Origin: QWOP01 sp003669605
GTDB lineage: Bacteria; Planctomycetota; Planctomycetia; Pirellulales; UBA1268
DNA length: 14,662 nucleotides
Direction of reading: 5' to 3'
NCBI GenBank assembly: GCA_947481985.1
Contig: CANKIK010000116.1
Span: forward strand, 1-14,662
In this document: piece by piece, positions 7,107-13,724 of the stretch
Numbering within the stretch: the first letter of the stretch is position 1
How the letters are laid out: the number at the start of each line of letters is the position of its first letter
The notes under the pieces: model-generated
Databases searched by the model: none
Seen by the model: only the letters and a program-made list of their open reading frames with translations
What the model was told of the DNA's origin: nothing
Position numbers and translations under genes: made by a program

Positions 7107-8566
7107 ATCGTTCCCGGACTCGTCGTCATGTGTTGCAGGGCAGTGGTGCGCTGCTGGCATTGCCATTCTTCGAGTCGCTCTTTCCTACTCGGGTCTCCGG
7201 GGCGGTCGATGGGCGCCCACCTGTACGATTCGGCATTTTCACGGTGACCGGCGGAACGGTCATTGAGTCGTGGAAACCGGTGGCCGCGGGGCCGCTGGCG
7301 ATTTTGCCATCTATTCTCCGGCCGCTCGATTTTGCCAAGCAAGACCTGACCGTCATTTCAGGGCTCTGTCATGGCGGACGTTCAGACAACGTGAATGCCC
7401 ACGAACACTGTTCACTGACGCATCTGACTGGGGCAGCGTTCGTCAAAAAAGAGGGGGGCAAGCTCTACGCTGATATTTCCGTTGATCAGGCCGCGGCGCA
7501 GACTCTCGGCCGTGACACGTTGCTGCCCTCATTGGAAATTGGTCTCAACGGCGGCGAGAAGAATTACTCGTTTCGTTCCCGGGATGCGGTTGTGCCATAC
7601 GAAGGAAACCCCCGCCTGATCTTCGACCGTATGTTTCGGGGTCGAACCCCGGTGGTTCCCAACTGGACTCGGCGGGCAAGCGCTGCGGCGCATGGCGAGC
7701 AGGGCATCTCGGCTGCAAATCCAGTTCGCGTTTCTGACTCTCTTGATCGGAGCGTGCTGGATCTGGTGCTCGCGCAGGCCAAGGATCTGCGTCGATCGCT
7801 CGGCCGCCACGATCGGCATAAACTTGAGACCTATCTGACGTCTGTGCGAGCAGTCGAAACACGCTTGGCTTTTCTTGAATCGCGCCAGCAAGAAGCTCTC
7901 AGTGACCTCGCGTCCCCGGGGCCGTCGAAACTCAGCCTGCCGAAAGAGTTGCCAAAGCAGGGAACTCCACTTTGGGAGATCACTCGACCGCTCGACCAGG
8001 ATCCGTCATGCCACGCTGAGTACATCCGCTTGATGGCGGACATGATGGTCTTGGCGTTTCAGACGGACACCACTCGCGTGATGACAGTCGCTGTGGGGAG
8101 TGATGAATCGTTATTCCCAGGTGTCGTGACCGTCGGTTATGAACGGCACTGCCATACCCTCGAGCACCAAGGCAACTCCTTTCGTCCAGAGGACGCAGAT
8201 CCGATTTCCCGTGAGGCCTGCCGGCAGATCCATGCTTGGTATACGCAGTTGTTTGCCGAGACCGTACGCAAAATGAAGGATCTCGACGAAGGAGGAAGTT
8301 CGTTACTCGACAACACCGTGCTGCTCTTCACGAGCTACATGGCAGATGGCGGACATGGTCGGGAAGATTATCCGGTTGTCTTAGCGGGGAAAGCCGGAGG
8401 TGCGTTGCGGTCTGGCCACCACCTGGCGTTTGAATCAAAAGCCCCGATGGCAAACTTGTATGTGGAATTGCTGAATCTGCTCGGCGTTCCCACGAAAAGT
8501 TTTGGCGATAGCCATACCTCGCAGTTTGCAGGTCAATTCGACGGTCGATTGCCGGGGTTGGTGTGA
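7103..8566 (+). CDS. DUF1552 family Tat-exported protein
   Basis: The 487-residue product begins MNRSRTRRHVLQGSGALLALPFF, a twin-arginine signal (Arg7-Arg8) with a hydrophobic stretch. It should be exported folded, with cleavage probably near VSGA (about residue 33). The body matches DUF1552: RFGIFTVTGGTVIESWKP, the VISGLCHGG...NAHEHCSLTHLTGA block, SVDQAAAQTLG, LIFDRMFRG, an ETRLAFLESRQQEAL coiled region, RLMADMMVLAFQTDTTRVMTV, and a C-terminal block with LLDNTVLLFTSYMADGGHG. The His and Asp residues around NAHEHC and SYMADGGHG look like those of alkaline-phosphatase-fold relatives such as DUF1501, but the activity is not known. The start ATG overlaps the TGA of the upstream gene (ATGA) and GGAGATGGAG precedes it. 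DUF1592/DUF1552 pairs are a recurrent planctomycete arrangement. The TGA at 8564-8566 is followed by CAG and then, in the same frame, by the propeller gene. Confidence 0.93.
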   Translation: MNRSRTRRHVLQGSGALLALPFFESLFPTRVSGAVDGRPPVRFGIFTVTGGTVIESWKPVAAGPLAILPSILRPLDFAKQDLTVISGLCHGGRSDNVNAHEHCSLTHLTGAAFVKKEGGKLYADISVDQAAAQTLGRDTLLPSLEIGLNGGEKNYSFRSRDAVVPYEGNPRLIFDRMFRGRTPVVPNWTRRASAAAHGEQGISAANPVRVSDSLDRSVLDLVLAQAKDLRRSLGRHDRHKLETYLTSVRAVETRLAFLESRQQEALSDLASPGPSKLSLPKELPKQGTPLWEITRPLDQDPSCHAEYIRLMADMMVLAFQTDTTRVMTVAVGSDESLFPGVVTVGYERHCHTLEHQGNSFRPEDADPISREACRQIHAWYTQLFAETVRKMKDLDEGGSSLLDNTVLLFTSYMADGGHGREDYPVVLAGKAGGALRSGHHLAFESKAPMANLYVELLNLLGVPTKSFGDSHTSQFAGQFDGRLPGLV

Positions 8567-8569
8567 CAG

Positions 8570-9598
8570 ATGCACCTCACGAGTGACACAGAGCAGGCTC
8601 CTTTACGCAGCGGATTTGTCGCGGTTGGGCATCATGGACTGCGACTGAGTTCTGGCGACGGAATCGATTGGGCCGCTGCGCACGTTGGGAAAGAGGGGGA
8701 GATGTATCGGGCCGTGGCATTTGGGAATGGACGGTTTGTGGCGGTCGGTTCGTACGGTGGAGCCAACATCTTTGCATCGACCGCGGATGGAGAAACCTGG
8801 GACACAAGCCGTCAGGATGCGGGGTATGTGAACTTCCTGCGCGGAATCGGGTTTGGAAAAGAGGAGTTTCTTGGATTGGGTGGAGATCCCGGCGCGGTGG
8901 GGGATTCCCGGCCGTTTGTGATGACGACGCCTGACGGAAAATCATGGAGCGCGGCGTCTCCTGTGCTGGTGACGCAGTCATTGCTGCCGAATTCCGCCGA
9001 TTCCCTAGGGGGAGCCAATCCGCCACCCTCAAGCAAGAACATGCTGCGACGGGTTGCGTATGGCAACGATCTGTTTGTGGCTGTCGGTGATCGGGGACGC
9101 CGTTCGGTGTCCCAGGACGCCAAAGCCTGGAGCGATGTGCCGAATGCGAAAGCGGTTGACACCCTGATTGACGTCGCGTTCGGCAACGGCGTCTTTGTCG
9201 GTGTCGGCTTGCATGGGCTGCGAACGAGCACCCGCGATGGTGTTACCTGGAGCGATCGAGTTCTTGGCGAGGAAGGGGAGCATATTAATTCCATCGTCTG
9301 GACCGGCGAACGGTTTGTGGCCGTCGGCCAGGGGGCAACGTTTTTCTCTGCGGATGGTCTGGCTTGGGAGCGGATTCCAACTATCAACTTCCCCCTGATT
9401 GCGGTATTTGGCGCGGGGGTTTTTGTGGGCTCGAATTGGCGTGGCCGGCTTCTCCGTTCCGCAGACGCTATCACCTGGAACGATGTTTTCCAGGCAGAGC
9501 ATCACGTGGAGGCGATCGCCTTTGGCTGGTGTGCCACGCGGGCCGCCTCCGCGGAGAGGTGTGACAGTTCGGCGTCGGACGTCACAGCAGTCGATTGA
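8570..9598 (+). CDS. Seven-bladed beta-propeller protein, in frame behind DUF1552
   Basis: The 342-residue product is built from repeats of about 40-50 residues with the pattern VAFGNGxFVAVGxxG followed by S.DGxxW. I count seven: FVAVGHHG, FVAVGSYG, FLGLGGDPG, FVAVGDRG, FVGVGLHG, FVAVGQGA and FVGSNWRG. A final AIAFG strand (about 313-317) supplies the strand missing from repeat one, as in propeller 'velcro' closure. The repeats resemble BNR/YCF48-like propellers. A short Cys-containing tail follows. The N-terminus (MHLTSDTEQAPLRSG) is neither a signal peptide nor a membrane segment, although both partners upstream are exported. The ATG lies 3 nt after the DUF1552 TGA and in the same frame, with no separate ribosome-binding site. 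Expression by reinitiation or by UGA readthrough (giving an exported fusion) are both possible. Function is unknown; a binding or scaffold role is inferred. Confidence 0.82.
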   Translation: MHLTSDTEQAPLRSGFVAVGHHGLRLSSGDGIDWAAAHVGKEGEMYRAVAFGNGRFVAVGSYGGANIFASTADGETWDTSRQDAGYVNFLRGIGFGKEEFLGLGGDPGAVGDSRPFVMTTPDGKSWSAASPVLVTQSLLPNSADSLGGANPPPSSKNMLRRVAYGNDLFVAVGDRGRRSVSQDAKAWSDVPNAKAVDTLIDVAFGNGVFVGVGLHGLRTSTRDGVTWSDRVLGEEGEHINSIVWTGERFVAVGQGATFFSADGLAWERIPTINFPLIAVFGAGVFVGSNWRGRLLRSADAITWNDVFQAEHHVEAIAFGWCATRAASAERCDSSASDVTAVD

Positions 9599-9653
9599 GA
9601 TACGGGCAGACCCCCGAAAGCCCGCCCGACGTCTGAATCGGATGGCAACAAGG

Positions 9654-9682
9654 TGGTGCTTGGCCATTGGTTCTCGTACAAT
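9654..9682 (+). promoter_or_regulatory. Possible promoter of the MFS permease gene
   Basis: TACAAT at 9677-9682 is a good -10 match and would start transcription near 9690, about 28 nt before the permease ATG. The matching -35 region at 17-bp spacing (9654-9659, TGGTGC) is poor, while TTGGCC at 9660 is too close. The site lies in the 119-bp gap after the propeller gene, so the permease may have its own promoter and not belong to the upstream operon. Confidence 0.25.
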
Positions 9683-9717
9683 GAAGATCTCTTCACGTTT
9701 CAGATGCGCAACCCACC

Positions 9718-10947
9718 ATGCAATCCACACTAAAAGCTCAACTCTCGTTCTTCATGTTCCTGCAGTATTTCATTTGGGGGTCGTGGTACGTCAGCATGGG
9801 GACGTATCTCGGCAAGGCACTTCATTTTGAAGGCGGGCAGATCGGCGCGGCGTATGGCGCATTTGCTCTGGGGGCGATGATCGCCCCGTTTTTCGTCGGT
9901 TTGATTGCCGACCGGTATTTCGCTTCGGAAAAGCTGCTCGCCGTTCTCGGTCTGGCGGGTGGTGGACTGCTGTTTGCCATCCCGCAATTGACGACGTTCG
10001 CGTCGCTCTATCCCGTGCTGATCCTTTACTGCGCGACGTTTGTGCCGACGCTGGCCCTAGGGAATTCGCTCGCACTGACGCATCTCGCCGATCCAAAGCG
10101 CGACTTTCCGCTGGTCAAAACGCTTTCCGCGGTGGGCTGGATTGCGGGGGGTGTCACGCTCAGTCTGCTGCTTCAAGGCGAGCAGTCGCCGGTGCAATTT
10201 TATCTGGCAGGCGCAGCTTCCATCGCCTTAGGGCTGTTTTCGCTGACGCTTCCTCACACGCCACCGATGAAGACCGGCAAAAACGTCCGTCTCGGGGAGA
10301 TTCTTGGCCTCGACGCGTTGGCGCTTTTGATGCAGCCGTCGTTCGCGATTTTTATTGCGTGCATGTTTCTGATCTGCATCCCGCTCTACTTTTACTTTGT
10401 CAACATGAACATGTATGTCACGGAGCTGGGCTGGACGTATACGGCTGCAAAAATGTCGCTGGCTCAGGTGTCAGACATCATCTTTTTGCTCTTGCTCCCG
10501 CTGATGCTGCAGACGCTCGGCTATAAAAAGACGATATTTATCGGGATCCTTTCCTGGGTGGTGCGATATTTCCTGTTGGCTTCGAGCGTCTCGAACGCGG
10601 GCTTCGCGACCCCGCTTATTTTTGGGGCCATTCTCTTGCATGGCGTGTGCTACGACTTTCTTTTTATCGCCGGGCAGTTGTATGTGGATGATCAGGCGAA
10701 TGAGCGGATGCGGGGTGCGGCGCAAGGGCTGATTGCATTTATCCTCTGGGGGGTGGGCGCATTTGTGGGCACGTACCTAGCTGGGCAATCGCAGGCGATG
10801 TATACGCTGGCTCAACCGCGCGGCGATATCGCCCATGACTGGTACGGCATCTGGATCTATCCGGCCTGGGGCGCCTTGGCGGTGCTGGTGGTCTTCCTCA
10901 TCTTCTTTCGTGATCCCCCCCCAAAATCCACTCAAGCCGTCCCTTGA
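9718..10947 (+). CDS. MFS permease of the nucleoside:H+ symporter type
   Basis: The 409-residue integral membrane protein has about twelve hydrophobic helices and a length normal for the family. The first helix, LSFFMFLQYFIWGSWYVSMGTYL, is the characteristic start of NupG/XapB-like nucleoside:proton symporters (NHS family). It is followed by AYGAFALGAMIAPFFVGLIADRYF, equivalent to the MFS helix 2-3 loop, and VKTLSAVGWIAGGV in helix 5. It should sit in the inner membrane and import a nucleoside or related small solute with protons. The true substrate in planctomycetes is uncertain, as these permeases also occur beside sugar-metabolism genes. The ATG at 9718 is the first Met of the family N-terminus; no strong ribosome-binding site precedes it. 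The 119-bp gap and a possible TACAAT box suggest independent transcription. Confidence 0.88.
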   Translation: MQSTLKAQLSFFMFLQYFIWGSWYVSMGTYLGKALHFEGGQIGAAYGAFALGAMIAPFFVGLIADRYFASEKLLAVLGLAGGGLLFAIPQLTTFASLYPVLILYCATFVPTLALGNSLALTHLADPKRDFPLVKTLSAVGWIAGGVTLSLLLQGEQSPVQFYLAGAASIALGLFSLTLPHTPPMKTGKNVRLGEILGLDALALLMQPSFAIFIACMFLICIPLYFYFVNMNMYVTELGWTYTAAKMSLAQVSDIIFLLLLPLMLQTLGYKKTIFIGILSWVVRYFLLASSVSNAGFATPLIFGAILLHGVCYDFLFIAGQLYVDDQANERMRGAAQGLIAFILWGVGAFVGTYLAGQSQAMYTLAQPRGDIAHDWYGIWIYPAWGALAVLVVFLIFFRDPPPKSTQAVP

Positions 10948-11053
10948 TCGTTGTCGTCCTTGTCGCAACCGTCAGTCAAGCAGGGAGGAGGAGAGGTGAC
11001 GGAGCATCCGCTCAAGGCCCCCTCAGCCCGAGACCTCGCGAGCTGTATTTCCC

Positions 11054-11293
11054 ATGGCCAAGTCGACCTGCCCCGTGAGCCGCGCCGAATTCCTCGATGG
11101 AGCCACGCCGCTGATAGTCGTCGTCAACGGCGTCGTGATGGAGGCCGAGGTGAAAGAATTCTCCACCGGCTCACTCGGCTGGTATCTCAACGGCAAGATT
11201 GAGGTGAACGTCGCAGGCAAACCGGTCACCGTCCAGATTGGGCTCAACATGACGGTGGCCGGGTCGAAGGACCTGCCAAAGAAACGCTCCTGA
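11054..11293 (+). CDS. Small conserved-looking hypothetical protein (79 aa)
   Basis: The 79-residue product is a compact soluble protein with alternating short strands: PLIVVVNGVVMEAEVKEFST, GSLGWYLNGKIEVNVAGKPVT and VQIGLNMTVAGSK. It has no signal peptide or membrane segment. The pattern suggests a small all-beta fold, and the sequence resembles short uncharacterised proteins I associate with planctomycetes. No function can be assigned. The start MAKSTCPVSRAEFL lacks a strong ribosome-binding site. The stop codon is followed immediately by GGAGG, the ribosome-binding site of a possible 49-codon ORF. Confidence 0.7.
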   Translation: MAKSTCPVSRAEFLDGATPLIVVVNGVVMEAEVKEFSTGSLGWYLNGKIEVNVAGKPVTVQIGLNMTVAGSKDLPKKRS

Positions 11294-11303
11294 GGAGGAA
11301 GCC

Positions 11304-11453
11304 ATGCCCGAGTGGCGGACAACCGCCCCCTGTTCCCGGAGGCAATGGGCTTTGGGGGTGGCTGCTTTGGCACTGCGTCCGATGCTCTGCACACGACTCT
11401 GTTCCTTGCGGAGAGCTTCTCCATGCGTCGGATGTCCAATTCGCCGACTTTGA
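11304..11453 (+). CDS. Possible 49-residue small ORF with strong ribosome-binding site
   Basis: An ATG lies 5 nt after GGAGG (11294-11298), which itself begins right after the stop codon of the 79-residue gene. The predicted 49-residue peptide starts MPEWRTTAPCSRRQWALGVAALALRP and is rich in Cys (five) and Arg, with one short hydrophobic stretch. It ends at 11451-11453, overlapping the start of the next gene out of frame by 31 bp. It could be a real small protein, a leader that couples translation to the next gene, or the displaced old start of that gene after a frameshift. Only the ribosome-binding site supports it. Confidence 0.3.
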   Translation: MPEWRTTAPCSRRQWALGVAALALRPMLCTRLCSLRRASPCVGCPIRRL

Positions 11454-12169
11454 TCCCCGAGCGGATCGTGGAGAGCCTCCGTATGCTTTCGGATCGGGTG
11501 CACTCGCGGTTTCCCGACCGCGGTCTAGCCCGCCATGTGGAGTGGTTCGTGGACTACGCGGGGCGCGTCTTGCCAGCGGGGGAGTCCAATCTCAAGGCTC
11601 CGAAGGTTGTTCGGGCGGCGAGTTGGATTGGTGGGGTGGCCGTGACAGCGGCCCTCTTTTCCCCGATCTACTTTGTCCGGCGAATCGACGGCATGGACCA
11701 GTTGCCGGTATTCCTCGGATCGCTCGACGCTCTCGTCACCGTGCTCGCGGCCACCGTCGGCGGGTTCTACACGATGCGATCGATCGAGCACGAGTTCGTC
11801 CGCCGCCAAGCCCTCGCCGGGCTGCATACCCTGCGGAGTTTTGCCCACGTCACCGACATGCTCCAGGTCACGAAAAGCCCGACACAGATCTTGTTTCCCG
11901 GAAGCGAACCGGCCGATGGTGTCGTGATCCAGTCAGGTCTGAGGGATGACGCCGCATCGCTGAGTCACTATCTGACCTATTGCTCGGAGTTGTATGCCCT
12001 GACGGCGAAGGTAGCCGCTCTCTACGGAGAATGGACATCGGACACCGTGGTTCTGTCGGCAGTCGACGATATCGAGGACCTCTGCGCAAACCTCGAGAGC
12101 AAGACGACACAGAAAATTCTGCTGCTTGAGCAGTTGAATCAGCGGGTTCGGTTCCCGTCAGGCCGCTGA
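11423..12169 (+). CDS. Two-helix membrane protein of unknown function
   Basis: The 248-residue product has an N-terminal cytosolic part, then two adjacent membrane helices (about residues 57-78, VVRAASWIGGVAVTAALFSPIYFV, and about 91-112, LGSLDALVTVLAATVGGFYTM). A conserved-looking helical domain follows: YTMRSIEHEFVRRQALAGLHTLRSFAHVTDMLQVTKSP, then SLSHYLTYCSELYALTAKVAALYGE and VDDIEDLCANLESKTTQKILLLEQL. I recall similar 'LHxLRSxAHVxDM' proteins in other bacteria, all uncharacterised, but cannot name a family. I chose the ATG at 11423 because GGAGAG lies 7 nt before it; the frame is open back to a GTG at 11312 with low-complexity sequence. It lies downstream of the 79-residue gene in the same direction. 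Confidence 0.75.
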   Translation: MRRMSNSPTLIPERIVESLRMLSDRVHSRFPDRGLARHVEWFVDYAGRVLPAGESNLKAPKVVRAASWIGGVAVTAALFSPIYFVRRIDGMDQLPVFLGSLDALVTVLAATVGGFYTMRSIEHEFVRRQALAGLHTLRSFAHVTDMLQVTKSPTQILFPGSEPADGVVIQSGLRDDAASLSHYLTYCSELYALTAKVAALYGEWTSDTVVLSAVDDIEDLCANLESKTTQKILLLEQLNQRVRFPSGR

Positions 12170-12202
12170 CGACGCACCGAAAAACAATGGCGACTGACGA
12201 CG

Positions 12203-12223
12203 TTTGCAGGCCACGACTGCAAA
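12203..12223. repeat. Inverted repeat after the two-helix membrane gene
   Basis: TTTGCAG (12203-12209) and CTGCAAA (12217-12223) are exact reverse complements around a 7-nt loop, 33 bp past the stop codon. A hairpin here could act as a weak terminator or protect the mRNA 3' end. No T-tract follows, so intrinsic termination is not well supported. Confidence 0.3.
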
Positions 12224-12230
12224 GTTCAAG

Positions 12231-12296
12231 GGGACTGGGGCGTGGAAAGAGTCAGGGATAAGGGTTACGGACGTTCCCCTGCTTGCCCCGAGTCCC
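12231..12296. repeat. Imperfect inverted repeat, possible REP-like element
   Basis: GGGACTGGGGC (12231-12241) pairs with GCCCCGAGTCCC (12285-12296) apart from one bulged G, enclosing 43 bp. The inner part (CAGGGATAAGGGTTACGGAC) is purine-rich. Mobile REP-type intergenic repeats, often linked to Y1/RAYT transposases, have such GGGGAC...GTCCC borders, but that link is an inference. No transposase is present. The rest of the roughly 300-bp spacer between 12170 and 12467 shows no gene. Confidence 0.35.
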
Positions 12297-12467
12297 GGAC
12301 GATGAACGAATCGAAAGGCCGCGGGGATGGCTTCTGGATTGACCCGCTGCGGCAACTTCTCGACGATCCCCGCCCGCCATGGCAGCGTTGTTGTGGTGGG
12401 TACGGAGGCAGGGGTTGAGGATTTCTCGGCCCGGCAGGATTTGTTTCTCCATCGGTTGTCACGCGCC

Positions 12468-13706
12468 ATGCGGCTCGCAACTCACTCCCTGTTGGCGTTC
12501 CTCCTGTGGACGCTCGCCCATGTGGGAATCGTCTCCGGACAGATGCCCCCAGTGGGAGCGAATCCTCTGCTGCCGACGCCAGGAATTCAGTTTGTTGATC
12601 CCTCTGTCAGTCCTTCACCCGGGGGGTACGGCGACGCCGGTCAGCCCCTCTATATGCCGGCCCCGGTGTACGACGGCCTGCCTCCGCTGGTGGCAGTGGT
12701 GGAACCGCAGATGCAGTGGCCGCGCTGGTTCGCAGGCGCTTCCGGTCTGTTGATGACCCGGACTCTGCCCACGGGGCATGCCACGTCGACGATCCCGGGG
12801 CAGGGTACGGTCCTCGCCACCAACAATGCCGCGGCGACCTGGCCGGGGGGCGTTGATCTCCATATCGGCCGCTGGCTGTGGGCTGAACAGAGCCACGCCA
12901 TCGAGGGCATCTATTGGGGCGTGTACGGCATTGGATCGACCGATTCCGTGGCTGCCAACTCCAACCAATTCATGGCCGTGCCGCAGGCTCCTGGGGTCCA
13001 GATCAGTGGCCAACCGGCTAGCCATTTCCTCGCGTTTGCCCGAGCGCAGGAAGTTTCCCGCTCCGATCTGGTCAACAACGTCGAGATCAACTGGCTCTAC
13101 GCCCCCGGAGGCCGCCCAGAATTCCTCGATCCAGCGCAGCGGCGAGTCACCTGGATGTGGCTGGCTGGATTTCGGTTCTTCGAGTTGCAGGATGTGGTGA
13201 CGTTTACGAGCCTCTCCGGCTCCGCTCCGCCTGGGGCAACGTTCGGAACGCAGGGGGGGGCCGACCAGGCGTTGTTGAGTGTTGCCACCAACAACAACCT
13301 CTTCGGTGGTCAGATCGGCTTGAAGTTTGATTGGCGCGTTTTGCCCCAAGTCCGCCTCGCGATCGTCCCCAAGTTTATGCTCGGTGGAAACGCTGTCACC
13401 AACACGTCGTTTCTCTCTTCCGGTGCCGGCTCCCCCGCCACCTTCCCCGGAGGGAGTGCTGTGAATGTCCACTCCGCGACCTCGACATTCGCAACCGTCG
13501 GATCGGTCGACACTGGTGTCGCATGGGACGTCACTCCGGCGTGGACGCTGTCGATGGGATACCGCGTGGTCGGTGTCGGGAATGTCATTCAGTCGGATGC
13601 TGTCTGGCCCACGAGCATCACCAGCGCCGGCTCGCTCTCGACGTTGAGCACCTCGGGGAGTTCGATCATCCACGGTGGATTCGCCGGGTTTGAGGGGCGA
13701 TTCTGA
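12468..13706 (+). CDS. BBP7-family outer-membrane beta-barrel protein
   Basis: The 412-residue product starts with a clear signal peptide (MRLATHSLLAFLLWTLAHVG, then IVSG). A Pro/Gly-rich linker to about residue 75 follows, then a beta-rich domain from about WFAGASGLLMTRTLP. Family features of planctomycete BBP7-like barrels are visible: NNVEINWLYAP, RRVTWMWLAGFRFFELQD, NNLFGGQIGLKFDWRVLPQVRLAIVPKFMLGGN, and a terminal strand ending in Phe (GGFAGFEGRF). The C-terminal aromatic residue fits assembly into the outer membrane. Channel or structural function is not established. The ATG at 12468 begins the signal peptide; an upstream in-frame ATG at 12327 would put 47 unrelated residues in front. 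The downstream PAP2-like gene follows after 18 bp, so the two are likely one transcript. Confidence 0.85.
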   Translation: MRLATHSLLAFLLWTLAHVGIVSGQMPPVGANPLLPTPGIQFVDPSVSPSPGGYGDAGQPLYMPAPVYDGLPPLVAVVEPQMQWPRWFAGASGLLMTRTLPTGHATSTIPGQGTVLATNNAAATWPGGVDLHIGRWLWAEQSHAIEGIYWGVYGIGSTDSVAANSNQFMAVPQAPGVQISGQPASHFLAFARAQEVSRSDLVNNVEINWLYAPGGRPEFLDPAQRRVTWMWLAGFRFFELQDVVTFTSLSGSAPPGATFGTQGGADQALLSVATNNNLFGGQIGLKFDWRVLPQVRLAIVPKFMLGGNAVTNTSFLSSGAGSPATFPGGSAVNVHSATSTFATVGSVDTGVAWDVTPAWTLSMGYRVVGVGNVIQSDAVWPTSITSAGSLSTLSTSGSSIIHGGFAGFEGRF

Positions 13707-13724
13707 GTGAATTCCGGTGCATCC

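Noticed and set aside
9603..9628. CGGGC...GCCCG pairing after the propeller gene as a terminator
   Set aside because: The stem is only 5 bp with a 12-nt loop or longer and no T-tract follows.
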